A DNA stretch of 64,000 bases from Hemibagrus wyckioides (GCF_019097595.1 NC_080715.1:29595355-29659354); one strand, 5' to 3'; positions 12,313-25,350 are shown, counted from the stretch's first letter. Notes: a model not told the origin generated them from the sequence alone. Numbers and translations are program-made.

Positions 12313-12506
12313 GAGGTGGTGGGTGGAGCCCGCAGTTGACAGACAGGTCACCATGGCTGCAGTTGGACCTCAGGGCGCGCATGGAGGTGACGGCTGTAGC
12401 TACACAGGGCAGGCATGGAAGTCATGACTGGGTCAGCAGCTACACGCTTCTCTACAGCGACAGCGGGAGTGTGTGGAAACAGTACAGGAACGAGGACAGA
12501 GTTGCG
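12313..12506 (+). CDS. cntnap5: CNTNAP5-like exon 3: core of the F5/8C domain
   Basis: A 194-nt exon between CCCTGTCAG and GCG|GTGAGT. The first two bases complete a glycine codon started in exon 2; the end is phase 0. The frame reads GGGWSPQLTDRSPWLQLDL, MEVTAVATQG, then HDWVSSYTLLYSDSG and WKQYRNEDRVA. WLQLDL, EVTAVATQG and DWV(T/S)SY are hallmark strings of the discoidin domain in Caspr-type proteins. The domain forms an eight-stranded beta barrel used for extracellular binding in this family. The start is fixed by the phase and by the GGWSP match. All of it is open and well conserved. Confidence 0.96.
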
Positions 12507-12619
12507 GTGAGTCTTCATTACATTATTTCATCGACATCTTGCAAACCAGCAATTTGTGGCGAGGCAGGATTTTGGTGATGTTGGTGGTTTTTGATTGCGA
12601 AATTGATAGTAATTAACCT

Positions 12620-13170
12620 CTCAGAGGCTGCTGAAGAGTGAAGTTTTATTGGCTTCCTGACAATGTCTTTTTAAAGATCTTCTTTTAGCTTACTCAGCCA
12701 ATCAATTACACACATCCCATGCCCGAGTGGAAAATGGAATCAGACTCTGTTATGTAATGCGGCTTAATATAGCCGTGTACGATTACCGAAAATGAATCCA
12801 GTAAAAACAAATGAAGCCAGGGAAGGTCTCATGCAAATTTGCTGCATGGTTAGGAGCCTATAGTGACTAATGAATAGTATAATAGATGCATCAAGATGCA
12901 AAGACTTGGATTTCATTTTAAAGGTGCAATTAGGAAATGGTAAAGCCACATTTCTTACATATCAAATTTATTCCTCTGCTTCGTGAATTTTAACGACGAT
13001 CCTTTCAAGGATGCAAATGCCTCTGAAACACATAATTAATTCCTGTGAAAATGCAAATGATTGAAAGTTTAATGATATGGCAATAATATTTGCCTGTTTA
13101 TTAGAGGCTCGGCGCATTTTCTTTTCCACTTTTTCTTTTCTAATTTTCCACTGGTACACAATATTTATAA
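12620..13170. promoter_or_regulatory. Candidate intronic enhancer / conserved element with octamer motifs
   Basis: Repeat-free block just after exon 3. It has three exact POU octamers ATGCAAAT at 12831-12838, 13011-13018 and 13051-13058, plus TAATTA-type homeodomain cores near 13030. Octamers are bound by POU-class factors that are prominent in the nervous system, which would suit a neuronal gene. Regulatory function is an inference; an AT-rich intron can hold such motifs by chance, though three exact hits in about 230 bp is more than expected. Confidence 0.35.
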
Positions 13171-14639
13171 ACGTACATATGTTTGATTTAAATTTGGGAT
13201 TAAGCCTCTTCAGTCAAATATGCTTTAAATAATAAATTGAATTACTTGAGGTGTGATTTCTAGACCTGTAACAAAATTCACATTCACACTTCATGAGATT
13301 TATGGCTTAGCAAGACTTAGACACCAAACGAGTTCCACTCTTTCATCCTCCATCTCAGCTTCTCTTTAAGACCCTACTTCCTTGCAGTATCATGTTCCAA
13401 AATGTTCCATGTGAGTACTTTTGTTCTACCAACCCACCTGTTTGCAAATGGCAAAAAATTGCAAAGCCTACAATGAATTCATTTGTAGAACAACCTAGGA
13501 GTTCATCCAGACTGCCAGCCAAATGCCTGATCAGATCACAAGGCTGCACTCGCAGCTGTCCTTTTATAACCAACACCATTACCAACCGCCCCATTACCAA
13601 ATCCTCACATGCTATCAGCAAAACTTGTTCAAGCGTCCATAATATCTGTTACAGTAAATGAGCAAAATTCATTCATGTCAAGTGAAATCAGTGTATGTTT
13701 AATTAAATGTGAACATTAACTAAGAACATGGCTGCAATTTGTAAAAGAACGGCAAGAGAAAAAAAGCGAGATAAATTGATGAGCGTCATATCGAACACTT
13801 TACAAACAATATTAATAGTGATTATAGAAAGTAATGTTTATTTTTACATAATAATGGTAATAATATTACAATGTCCAATTAAACCTTATATAATAGTGTA
13901 TATGTTTCCATGTATTGTTTCGACTTCTGAAAAATATCAAGCAACATCAATACAGCACAAGCGGTAAGGTATTTTCGACGACAATGATAGATGAATATCC
14001 TAACCCCAGGCCTTTTTACAAAGTAATGGCATGTTTATGCAGCTGCACCATGTTGAAATCATAACTGTGTTTGTGTAATTGTATTGTGTTTTAGTCATCT
14101 CTAAAAAGAGGTATTGACATATTAGGAGAAGAATTAGTGATATTTATCATTTAAAATGCCTGTCAGTTCACCATAGAGACAAGACTGACATTTGACATTC
14201 GAATGTCTGACATTTGTGTCTGTAACTGGTGCCAATATTAATATGTAATTCACATTAAAATAGTAATTTTTAGCAAGAACCAAGGCCAGTCTTGTCAATT
14301 TTGATTGGCTTGTTCAGTGGATCTGTTATCATTGCTGATTAACTGTCAGTCTTATGCTTCGTTCTTACTCCAATAGACCTGTCATGGAAGACGTTCGCAT
14401 TCACACACTTCTCAGGCCTCCACAGCACACATTAACATCCTTTCTTTTGCCATCTGATCACAGCGATCACTTCACGATCCGATCAATGATCCATGGAAGC
14501 CGCCTCCCAGATAGTCAGCCGGTGCGTGCTGCTGTTTTCAGATATTGTTTTCAGACTTTATGTCCTCTGTAGAATTGTAACCATTCCCAGGGGAATGACA
14601 ACCTAAAATCTGATCTTCCATCTCTGGAAGCCGGCGACT

Positions 14640-14940
14640 TGATCGGATTTTGGTGGCAGGTGTATTGTAGCTACCGCTACCACCTTGATGTAGATGATGA
14701 AACTCCATTTCAAGAGCCGCCGCTTTCTTGAGTTGAAATCATTTTAAGGAACATTAGACTTCCAAGTGGAATGCGATGATGAAATATAAAATCTCATTCT
14801 GGAGGCTAAGCCTTCATGCTTATAATATCCATATTATGACGGAGGAGATTGTCTACCAAGAGATTCATTGTTCCATATTGTTGCGAGGCAAATTGCATTC
14901 AAATTGAGATGCCTCTGTTATATAAAAGGTAAAATGACAT
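14640..14940. other. Repeat-free intronic block, possible conserved element
   Basis: About 300 bp of mixed-composition sequence without simple repeats (for example GGAGGAGATTGTCTACCAAG and TTGCGAGGCAAATTGCATTC). No coding frame is recognisable. It is listed only as a candidate for comparison with other fish. Confidence 0.25.
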
Positions 14941-15184
14941 TTCACAATATTACAGTCTAAAAAGAGACCACTTAAACTGGGTGAAATATTGCCAGCAGTT
15001 TATATGTTAATTAGTCATTTGGCAGTGCCAGAAAAGACAGAAGTTTGTGTGTTTATCAACACAAGGTTTTCTCTTTTGGTTCATTTTGTTGCAATGAAAC
15101 AGAGATTCATGAGCGGAAAATGAAACATCTGTAAAATCTTGGGTCACAGTTTGATCACAAATAAGTTGCTTAAATTCTACTTAT

Positions 15185-15362
<178 letters not shown>

Positions 15363-16079
15363 TTTAGAGATGAGGAAACTGGTAAAAAATTAAATTAAAT
15401 TCTAAGAAAATGAACAAATAAATACGGACTTGACTTGTTCTCTTCCCAAACTGCCTTACAGATAAAACTTTATACCGCTCGATTTAAAACTACTGCATTT
15501 ATTCAAGATTGCTCATCACGAAGAAATCAGACATTTTTTTTTTGTTTTTTGGATTTTTTTTTGTGTTAAGAAATGGTCTCTAGCAGGTAACTCTTTCTCT
15601 TTTTTTTCTTTCTGAGTCATCATACTCCTATAAAGCAAAAAGAATTTGAAAGAAAATACCCAACAAAAGGAAGAGAAATTACACTTGTGATTCCTGAGCA
15701 GTCTGAGTCTTCAGTTCAGTCCAAGGTGTGATGAAACATATACACTCTTTTTCGGTTCATTTTCTGAGCAAATGCCAAACCTGCACATTCTACCCAGCCT
15801 TTTTTTTTTTTCTTTTTTTCAAATAATAATAAGTTCAGGCAGCCACCTCATCTCTATTTATTCGAGCTACTCTTTCATCTCTACAGAGAACGAGCCCATC
15901 TGTGTCATTAATTAATAGCCACAACACGATGTGTTCATTACGCTTTGATATTTGTGGGTGTAAGTGTAGGCTTATGATTAGGATGGAACGAATAGAAAAA
16001 AATATATAAAACACAGCTTACCGTGTCACATCTGCTTATCCATTTCGAATGTAATTACATTTTAGGATTGTCTTTTATT

Positions 16080-16235
16080 TATTTCATTTCCTAATGATCA
16101 TCAGATTCACGTTAATTCAGTTTTATTTGCTTTTAATAACGGACATTGGCGGAGTGTGAGGAAAAACCCCCCGAGACAATATGAGGAAGAAATCTTGAGA
16201 CAAACCAGAAAGCTCATCCTCACACCAGAGAGCGT
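16080..16235 (+). repeat. Dispersed fish repeat, copy A
   Basis: Landmarks: GACATTGGCGGAGTGTGAGG, AAAAACCCCCCGAGACAATATG, GAGGAAGAAATCTTGAGACA and AACCAGAAAGCTCATCCTCA. Copies B and C lie at 22190-22330 and 26450-26600. Confidence 0.6.
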
Positions 16236-16311
16236 GATTATCAATTGTTTCCTTTCTATAACTGTATATAGTTAAGTGCAATAGTGTATCCATGAGCTTT
16301 TGAGCAACTTA

Positions 16312-17559
16312 CACTATATTGCCAAAAGTATTCGCTCACCCATCCAAATAATCAGAATCAGGTGTTCCAATCACTTCCATGGCCACAGGTGTATAAAATC
16401 AAGCACCTAGGCATGCAGACTGTTTTTACAAACATTTGTGAAAGAATGGGTCGCTCTCAGGAGCTCAGTGAATTCCAGCGTGGAACTGTGATAGGATGCC
16501 ACCTGTGCAACAAATCCAGTCGTGAAATTTCCTCGCTCCTAAATATTCCACAGTCAACTGTCAGCTGTATTATAAGAACGTGGAAGTGTTTGGGAACGAC
16601 AGCAACTCAGCCACGAAGTGGTAGGCCACGTAAACTGACGGAGCGGGGTCAGCAGATGCTGAGGCGCATAGTGCGAAGAGATCGCCAACTTTCTGCAGAG
16701 TCAATCGCTACAGACCTCCAAACTTCCTGTGGCCTTCAGATTAGCTCAAGAACAGTGCGCAGAGAGCTTCAAGGAATGGGTTTCCATGGCCGAGCAGCTG
16801 CATCCAAGCCATACATCACCAAGTGCAATGCAAAGCGTCGGATGCAGTGGTGTAAAGCACGCCGCCACTGGACTCTAGAGCAGTGGAGACGCGTTCTCTG
16901 GAGTGACGAATCACGCTTCTCCATCTGGCAATTTGATGGACGAGTCTGGGCTTGGCGGTTGCCAGGAGAACGGTACTTGTCTGACTGCATTGTGCCAAGT
17001 GTAAAGTTTGGTGGAAGGGGGATTATGGTGTGGGGTTGTTTTTCAGGAGCTGGGCTTGGCCCCTTAGTTCCAGTGAAAGGAACTCTGAATGCTTCAGCAT
17101 ACCAAGACATTTTGGACAATTCCATGCTCCCAACTTTGTGGGAACAGTTTGGAGCTGGCCCCTTCCTCTTCCAACATGACTGTGCACCAGTGCACAAAGC
17201 AAGGTCCATAAAGACATGGATGACAGAGTCTGGTGTGGATGAACTTGACTGGCCTGCACAGAGTCCTGACCTCAACCCGATAGAACACCCTTGGGATGAA
17301 TTAGGGCGGAGACTGAGAGCCAGGCCTTCTCGTCCAACATCAGTGTGTGACCTCACAAATGCGCTTCTGGAAGAATGGTCAAAAATTCCCATAAACACAC
17401 TCCTAAACCTTGTGGACAGCCTTCCCAGAAGAGTTGAAGCTGTTATAGCTGCAAAGGGTGGACCGACGTCATATTGAACCCTATGGTTTAGGAATGGGAT
17501 GTCACTTAAGTTCATATGCGAGTCAAGGCAGGTGAGCGAATACTTTTGGCAATATAGTG
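16312..17559 (+). mobile_element. Tc1-like transposon copy 2, structurally complete
   Basis: A 1248-bp element with perfect 29-bp inverted ends (16312-16340 and 17531-17559; outer part CACTATATTGCCAAAAGTAT) and TA on each flank (16310-16311, 17560-17561). It carries one uninterrupted transposase gene in the same direction as the host gene. Short single inverted ends and a length of about 1.25 kb fit the simple Tc1 plan, not the long-inverted-repeat plan. Confidence 0.97.
16446..17477 (+). CDS. Tc1-family DDE transposase (DD34E), full-length
   Basis: A 343-residue transposase, the usual Tc1 length; it cuts and pastes its own element into TA sites. The start is the ATG giving [13 protein letters not shown], which matches the N-terminus of related copies; the frame stays open 28 codons upstream, but that part overlaps the left end region. 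The N-terminal about 110 residues form two helix-turn-helix units ([17 protein letters not shown]) joined by the [10 protein letters not shown] linker. Catalytic residues are D154 (WSDESRF), D245 (QHDCAPVH) and E280 (LNPIE), with 34 residues between the last two. Residue 282 is proline where the other copies have leucine (EHLWDE), and 287 is glycine where copy 1 has glutamate, so activity is uncertain despite the open frame. Confidence 0.96.
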   Translation: MGRSQELSEFQRGTVIGCHLCNKSSREISSLLNIPQSTVSCIIRTWKCLGTTATQPRSGRPRKLTERGQQMLRRIVRRDRQLSAESIATDLQTSCGLQISSRTVRRELQGMGFHGRAAASKPYITKCNAKRRMQWCKARRHWTLEQWRRVLWSDESRFSIWQFDGRVWAWRLPGERYLSDCIVPSVKFGGRGIMVWGCFSGAGLGPLVPVKGTLNASAYQDILDNSMLPTLWEQFGAGPFLFQHDCAPVHKARSIKTWMTESGVDELDWPAQSPDLNPIEHPWDELGRRLRARPSRPTSVCDLTNALLEEWSKIPINTLLNLVDSLPRRVEAVIAAKGGPTSY

Positions 17560-18046
17560 TATATATGAGCATTAGCGTAATTTCTTTTTTTCTCATTCAC
17601 CAAATGTCTGGATACAGGTTTGTGTGCATCATTTAATATAAATGACATGAACACACACACGTTTATTACAAATTGGAATGATGAAGACATAACAAAAACA
17701 GCTGAGCTTGCCTTGCTTGAAGATTTTTTTAACGCACAGCCTTGAGCAGGGAACATGGTTTTAAAGATTGCAAGAAACTCAGGTCTTGGATTTCCAGATA
17801 TTTTTAAGCCAAATAATGACATTCGTTTTATTTCCAAACACAGCAGAGGAAAAGACAACACTAGTGTAATCAGGGCAAAAGATTGCACTAAGCATACGAT
17901 GGTACACTAATGCCACCATGCGATACATATCCTGAGGCAAGCTACACAAGAAGATACTGCCAGGAGATGATACTGAGACGCAGAAAATATTACATTTATT
18001 TTGCAATGACAACAAATCAAACCACTGCAATATCAAAATATTTCCA

Positions 18047-19170
18047 CACACTTCCATCCACTTTATTAGGAACATCTGTACACCTGCTTGTATATGCAGC
18101 CAATCATGTGTCAGCAGCACAAAGCATAAAATCATGCACATTCCGATCAAAAAACATCAATAAAGAAAGTCTGATCTCTGTTACTTTAAACATGGCATGG
18201 ATGTAGGTACCAGATGGGATAGTGGTATATTTCAGAAACTGTTGATCTCCTGGGATTTTCACACCCAACAGTCTCCAGAGTTTACACAGAATGGTGTGAA
18301 AAACAAAAAAATGAAAAAAAAACAACAATCTGTGAGTGGAAGATCTTCAGGCTGAAACACCTTGTTGATAAAAGAAATCATAGGAGAATATCCCGACCAG
18401 ATTGAGCTGACAGGAAGTCTATAGCAACTCAAATAAGATACTGTATAGAAACTCTGGTGAGTAGAAAAGCATCTCAGAACACCTCCCAAGAGTATCTTCA
18501 ACTGTCATTGTTGGTGCCAGATTGACTGGTTGAATATTTCAGAAACTACTGATCTCCTTTACTCTTTAAACTGTAAAGATTGTTGAACAGGTGAGGATCA
18601 AGAAAAAATCGCTTGGTCTGATGAATCTTGGTTTCTGCTGTGATATGCAGATGGTCAGTTGTCAACAGCATGAATTCATGGATCCAGTCTACCTTGTGTC
18701 AGCAGTTCAGGCTGGTGGTGGTGGAGTAGCTATGTAGGGAATATTTTCTTAGCACACATCAGTCCACTTAATATTAGTTGAACATCGTAGGAATGCCAGA
18801 GCCTATCAGGATATTGTTACTGACAATGCGCATCACTTTATGTGTACAATTTGCAGCTAGTTCTAGCATGATAATAAGGCACAGCTTCACAAAGTACAAT
18901 TCGTGTACGTCACAATGAGTTTAGTGAACTTCCCTGGGCTCCCCAGTGACTAGATCTGAATCCAATAGAGCACCTTTGGGACGTGGTCATAAAGAAACCT
19001 CACAGAATAATTGTGTCGACAGATTTGCAACACTTGAATGGATCAGAATCTCAAAGGATTGTTTCAAATCCCAGTGGAATCCATGCCATGATGAATTAAG
19101 GCTGGTCTGAAAGCTAAAGCAAGCACAGTCAGTCTTATTATGGTATTCCTAATAAAGTGGCTAGTGACTG
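18047..19170 (+). mobile_element. Decayed Tc1-like element (second family)
   Basis: Inverted ends of the type CCACTTTATTAGGAACA: left near 18058, right as CCTAATAAAGTGGCTAGTG ending at 19170 before TA. The interior is a decayed transposase in the + direction: GFSHPTVSRVYTEWCEKQK-like HTH text around 18255-18310, QQHEFMDP around 18670, VQAGGGGVAM around 18705, [11 protein letters not shown] around 18955. Many stops and shifts. Full-length but long dead. Confidence 0.85.
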
Positions 19171-19804
19171 TATCAGGTCATTGCAAATTTAATGCCCATT
19201 ATCATATGATGAATAGTTCTTTTCATTGTTCTCGGTGTAACAGCAAATGCTACATTTAGACTGCTGGGCCTCTAATTTAAGTCCCAGTTGGGCCATATGC
19301 TGTCCATGTTTGGGGTCCTCTGAAGTTTAGTTGTCCGTTTCTCTTATTAGGTGCCAAGCATGGCAGGGATTCCCTGTCGATGGTTATGGTCTAGCACTGC
19401 CTTAATCCTTAAATCATGTAGTTAGCATTTAGATCCCGCTGTGCTAAGCTACTCCACCGGGATAAAGAAAAGCTCAAATTGAGAGCAACAGGTGTAACGA
19501 TATCATCTGAAGCCATCCAAGGCAACAAGCCTGTACTTCAAAAGCAGAAATAGCTGTTGAGACAAATCAAGTGTGTTCAAGTTTTCTCCACCACAGGCAG
19601 CTGACAGCGACACATTTCACACGAAGCATTCATTGGCCTCACGTCTTGTACGGCTGTCACCTGAACAGGGATTACCTTGTTGGAAAATTGCTGAGTTCAG
19701 AGGCTCGGCTAGTCCCTCCTTCAGGTCATTGCTTTCTTCTTACAAGCTGCCAGGGGGTTTTGAACTACATCAAGGCTTTCATGTCAGTCACTGTTGATGA
19801 CTGC

Positions 19805-19806
<2 letters not shown>

Positions 19807-19834
<28 letters not shown>
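19807..19834. repeat. (GA)n microsatellite
   Basis: About 14 GA units. Confidence 0.95.
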
Positions 19835-19838
<4 letters not shown>

Positions 19839-20569
19839 GAAGAAGTGGTATTAAATGATTTCCATTACAGGACATTTCCTCAGATTGTGACTAGCTTCAG
19901 GGAGCTGAGAAAAGATTTGAGGAACTCGGACATGAACAGCTGATTGATCAAGTGTGCTAGATGTCAGAGCAGTGGCATTTAAAAGCCAGGAGCTGGTTTG
20001 TGGGTTTTGATAAAGTAATGTTGATGATTTCAGTTCAGGTTGCTTTAAAATCATTTCCCTCCTTTTTCTGCAGGAAAAAGCTATTAGGTATTTAGCTATT
20101 ACGAACAGCTCGTAGGGTAAATGTCCCTTGCCGAAGTTTCTAAGATGGACTCACTGTAAGTGAAGCCTGGCAGCGAGAAATCAAAGCACGGCATCTAGGA
20201 AGAAAAGCACACAGGATGGCTGTTGTTCAAACCCGGTGTGGAGCAATACTTATCTCATTTTTTATGATGTCAATCATACTAACTGTCTGCTTTATGCTTT
20301 GCTTCAAACATGGCAAGCCCTGCCAAATATACAGTATACAGATAGAGCCCCCAAGCAAAAAATAATAAAAAAAACACAAAAAAACAAAAAGAAAAAAAAG
20401 TTTTAAATACGGTCGACCTGCTTTCAGCCCCTATATTCTGAACTTCCCTTCGGATTCATTTAGTGCTTCAGGCAACAATTATCTTCCATTTTCTATAGGC
20501 CTCTAAATCACCCCTCCGCCCCTCCCAAACACACACACACACCACCTACCCCTTCATCTTTCCTCTATC

Positions 20570-20930
20570 TCTCTATTCTCTCATTACACAGAGGCTTAAG
20601 CAGCGCACAGGTAATCGATATGAAAGACCCATCGTTTTGTTGGATTGCTTTGCTTGAAGCAGGAGCCTTCTGGCCCATTCCGCTCCCATCAAGTCTAATG
20701 ATGCCTGAGACTCATTTAGACTAAGAAAATTCTTAACCAATATTGCGCAGAATGTGTTTAGCCTGCAACTGAATTTCCTCAAGGTTTCTCTAGTGGTTGT
20801 GAAGAAGTTCATGACCCGCCGCGTTTTTATAGACCTAGATATCCAATTCCATTCGGCTGCTCTCTGGCCCCTTGGTGAGCTTTATCATACATCAGGCCAC
20901 TCGGGAAAACATAGTAGGTTTGCATTCTAA
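20570..20930. other. Repeat-free intronic block, possible conserved element
   Basis: About 350 bp of balanced composition without simple repeats or transposon text (for example GCAGCGCACAGGTAATCGAT, GGCCCATTCCGCTCCCATCA). No convincing reading frame. Candidate only. Confidence 0.3.
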
Positions 20931-22189
20931 ATATATTTTACTTCAGTCTGGTTGCTGGGAAGGAAATACTACTAATACAAAAATACTGCAGAGAATAAGG
21001 CTTTATGATCTGCAGGAATTTAAATGAGAACATCCTAGAAGAGACATTTAGTCGTAATGTATCACCATTTTAAGCCGTTTTCTTCTTGCTTCTTTATTAT
21101 TTTACTAGTTTTAGATAATTGGGTAGCTTCTGTGGGTATCTTTAGGTAATAAACTGCCTGAAATTGATAAAGGATTAAAAAAAAAAACAAAAAAAAAAAC
21201 ACCTTCAGTATGACAGACATAGCAGCATGGCGAATGCAAATTTTTTTCCCTGAACGCTCGCTAGCATTTAATTCAAGGCAGAATTTATGAGAGCTACTTA
21301 ATAACTACTGAGAAAATGTATGTCATGTAACATGACAACTAGCAACTATGCAGAATAAGTTTCAAAATTCAGCAAGTGCACCAGGGTTTTTTTTTTACTA
21401 ACAATTTTCTTTTCACAGGATGAAGAGGTAGAAATCAGTAAATTATGCAGATGTACAAGAGTGAAAGAGTGTGAGTTTGTAGGCATGCAGTGATTCAGTG
21501 AACAGTCGTTTTTCTAACCGTATCAGATATGCTAGATAACTAGTTTGATACGTGGAACAGCACAAGCCGATTGAGTTAGATATTTTATGCTAGCTTGCCA
21601 GTTTTTGCTTATTTGCTTCTTAAAAATAAAGCTTTGCACAATATAATCCTGTAGCAGTGTAGTCCTTCCTGTTTCCTGGTATTTTTGGTGTCTGTAATCC
21701 TACAGTCACATACAATTGTCCATCCTGAGACTGTTTCTCCATTTTACTGCTTTAAAAATCCCTGGATCAATTTAAAAAACTCGTGCTTGTAAAAGTGTGC
21801 TGCAGTAGTCTGTGGAATAAATGGGAAGGCGCTTATTAGGGTTTGGATCGAGATCGAGAGCCACAATTCAGCCACAATTCAACATCTTTAAGAAAAATAC
21901 GTTTATATATTCTGCACTCTGCACCAAAAGTTCTCCTCCAGCTTCCTCTGAGGAATCAATAAGCATCCTAATAGTCCAGTTCTTTTTCTTCTCCACTATA
22001 AAACTTTGCAATTTGACTGTTAGACAGGAAGTCATACATCCTGTAGCTCAGGATGTGGCTGAAGATGTGTGTTGTTTCCTGCTAGCATCTGTTTTGATTG
22101 ACATCCGTCTAGGGGGTATTTTATTTATCTGCACTATCCGATCCAATTCCTTTGTTTTGTGCTTTCAGCTATAATCACTGCCAAAAAGC

Positions 22190-22330
22190 AGCTTTAGAGA
22201 AATCTGGATGTAGATTTATATATAGATTTCTAATGAGCAAGCCGGAGGCGACAGCGGCAAGGAAAAGCTCCCTGAGACAACATGAAGAAGAAGCCTTGAG
22301 GCGAACCAGACTCAAAAAGGGAACTCGTCT
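22190..22330 (+). repeat. Dispersed fish repeat, copy B
   Basis: Landmarks: TTTCTAATGAGCAAGCCGGA, GGCAAGGAAAAGCTCCCTGA, GAAGAAGCCTTGAGGCGAAC and CAGACTCAAAAAGGGAACTC. Same family as 16080-16235 and 26450-26600. Confidence 0.7.
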
Positions 22331-22378
22331 TCTTCTATGCGGCATTGAAAATCATTATGCTTCCAAAATGGTGTACTT

Positions 22379-22381
<3 letters not shown>

Positions 22382-22412
<31 letters not shown>
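22382..22412. repeat. (AT)n microsatellite
   Basis: About 15 AT units directly abutting the transposon remnant at 22413. Confidence 0.95.
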
Positions 22413-22415
<3 letters not shown>

Positions 22416-22942
22416 AAAAAATAAGAGACCACTGCAAAAGAATCAGTTTCTTATGTTTTTTTTTTTCTTACAGGTGCATGTACAGTATTGGTGAGATGAA
22501 CAGTTTTGTTTCATTTTTTGTTGAACTGCTGACAAAATTTCTCCTAAATTCAAAATATAACTATTGTTATTTAGAGTGTATATTTAAAGGAAATGACAAC
22601 ACATCAAAATAACCCAAGATCATGCAGTATTTGCAGAGCTTTAATAACTCAAATAAAACAAAATGCAAATAATTGGTAAACAAATTGTGTTAACGCTTTG
22701 GCTAAATAACATTAAGAAATCAGTATTTGGTGGAATAACCCAGATTTGCATGTGTTTTGGCTCCATGCTCTCCACCAGTTTTTCACATTGCTGTTGGGGA
22801 ACTTTATACCACTCTTTTTGCAAAAAAGCAAACAGCTCAACTTTGCTTGATGGTTTGTGACCATCCATCTTCCTCATGATGACATTCAATAGGGTTCAAA
22901 TCTGGAGATTGGGCAGTGGACTCTTATTTTTTTCCAGAGCTG
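22413..22942 (-). mobile_element. Deleted Tc1-like element (third family), abutting (AT)n
   Basis: Ends TTTTTTTCCAGAGCTG at 22942 followed by TA; the left end is a damaged copy of CAGCTCTGGAAAAAAATAAG that meets an (AT)n tract. The minus strand keeps only the 3' end of a transposase: KMDGHKPSSKVELFAFLQKE and QQQCEKLVESM. The rest of the gene is gone. A near-identical remnant is at 31007-31468. Confidence 0.85.
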
Positions 22943-24844
22943 TATATATACAGCAGCAGCAGTCCATGACCGTACATTTTAGTGAAGCAGGACAAAAATG
23001 AATTTGAGAGCCTCAATCACACCTCATTTGTGCTATAGGCTATGATTATTAATTTATTTATTACAGTAACCATTTTAGGAATCAACAACATACAGCCCAA
23101 CCCTTTATTTCTTTACTTGGCCTTTGTATGGGCCACTGTGGTTTATTTCTCCACAGATCAATGTTCAATGGCGCATATACAAATTCTTGGGCTCTGATCC
23201 ACCTGCTCCTATGTTCGAGTCGCCACTGGCTGAACAGATTTTCCGTGAGAGTATCATAGTGTTTATGATTATATCAGGTATAGACAGTATGCAGGGTCCA
23301 GAGATTGTCCACTGACGAAAGGGTGAGATTTGATCTGAATAGTGTTACTGGGGAATAAAACACTGTTCAGGGTGTTGATGTGGGAATATGCAGCTCAGCA
23401 GAGTGAATCCAAAATAGAGTCAACTCCAAAATTATTGCCTCCCTTTATAAAAATTGGCAAAATATTAAATATATTTAAATTAAAATTAAGTGAAGGAGAT
23501 CCTGGTATTTTAAACATAGATACAGGGACATTGTATAGTTCTATTTTAACACAAATTTTATATAGATTTATTTTAACCTAAATTTTAGTTGTATTTGAAC
23601 ACAAAGTTGACATAAAAAAATAAAAATAAACAAATAAATAAATAAATTTAAAAAATGATATGGATCTGTTTCATATTCACAGACTCAGAGACTAACAGAT
23701 GGTGATTTTTATTGTTGTTGTTTTAATATCCAGTACTGGATCTGTACAGGATGTAGAGATTCTTCCTTTTGTTACGATTAAAGCAACCCAAAGGACACCA
23801 ACCAACAAGTTCTTTATCATCCCGACTAGCTGGGGTCTGCAGCTTCCTAGCTTTCTGTTGTCTAGATCTTTTCCTAAATCTTTCTTCATGAGTGTGAGAT
23901 ATGCAATAACACAGCTATACAGCAGAGACACATGCAGCACACGTTAAATCGTCCACCAAGGTCAGCGAACATCTATCATCTCTATTTTAAAGAGGTTTCA
24001 TATGAAATAAACCTCTCGTTTATACCTCAGGGAAACCTGGCCAATGGCAACAATAGAGATTGACTGCCGTTTAATCACTTCGCCCGCTCTGAAGGGCATC
24101 AGGAAGTCAGGAGTAGACTGCATGTTTTGTTCTTATTAATTGAAAGCTGTAGGCTGGTTACATAAAATGCAGACAGTAATTAATTAAGTCTAAGTTTGGT
24201 GTGTTTAGTCATTAGACCATGTACAGTGTCAGAACAGTCTACTTTATGTGAACAGGGTATGTGTTTGAAAAAACAAAGCATTATGCCAACATGATATACA
24301 GACAGGATTCATTTTTTACGTCTTTTCAGTAACACACAATCAAGGACCAAATCTTTGATGTGTTTTTAATTTTTCCGGTTGTCAGTCGAGGCAGAAATAA
24401 AATGAAAAATGACTAGCAATTTAATGTATTTGTTTTTGCTCATACGTGTAAAACAGCTTTGAGAAAAAATCACCCCGGGCGTTCATTTTCCCACAGTGCC
24501 GACGCCGTGTGATGGAATCATCACCCGTATCCCTTTAGATAGTTTGTCTTTTCTTTTTTTTCTAGTCCGTTGAGCAGCAGTAAATAAAACATGCACTCTG
24601 ATGGGCCGTGTGCTCACAAGTGCGATAGCCATCAGGAAGAAATGTGAGGAAAAGAGAAGAGGGGGGAGGTGGAACGAGGAGGACAGGAAGATAGGTCCAG
24701 CCAGTGTACACCCACCCCCCCACCCCACACACACATGCACAACAACAACAAATACATATCCACTACTACTACAGCATCTATTTGTTTAGCTGTTCATTTT
24801 CTTTTCCTACTGTATGTATAGTACTAACAACGTACAGGTTCACA

Positions 24845-24902
24845 TTCTATTCTATTCTATTCTATTCTATTCTATTCTATTCTATTCTATTCTATTCTAT
24901 TC
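24845..24902. repeat. (TTCTA)n microsatellite
   Basis: About 11 perfect pentanucleotide units. Confidence 0.97.
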
Positions 24903-25088
24903 TTTTGTAGTAAGAAATGACCTGAAAAAAATATTTTGTTGTTATTGGTAATATCTACAAAATATATTCAAATGAAAAACCGGAATAAAATACGAGCTGG
25001 AAAAGGAAAAAAATATGGAATAGAGAGTGGAAGAGAGAAATGAGGAAGAGGAAAATAAGCCTTGAGATAGGCAGACAGTAGAAAATAC

Positions 25089-25093
25089 ACACT

Positions 25094-25131
<38 letters not shown>

Positions 25132-25299
25132 AGGAGAAACAGTGAGTTTAGTCCCTTCGGGATAGCTGTCTCAGCTCTGCTGTTAGGTTTGCTCTCTATT
25201 TCTGACACACACTCAAGCCTTCGTTTCCCCAGTGAATAAGAGCATCTCATTTAACCCCCTCATTTTCACAAAGTATTTAATTCATATATATTTATATAA

Positions 25300-25347
<48 letters not shown>
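25089..25347. repeat. (CA)n(GA)n and (GA)n tracts
   Basis: CA then GA repeats at about 25089-25131 and a second GA tract at about 25299-25347, separated by ordinary sequence. Confidence 0.93.

Positions 25348-25350
<3 letters not shown>

Noticed and set aside
16769..17596. 275-codon minus-strand frame opposite the intact transposase
   Set aside because: Antisense shadow of the transposase gene; the same shadow appears opposite the other two copies.
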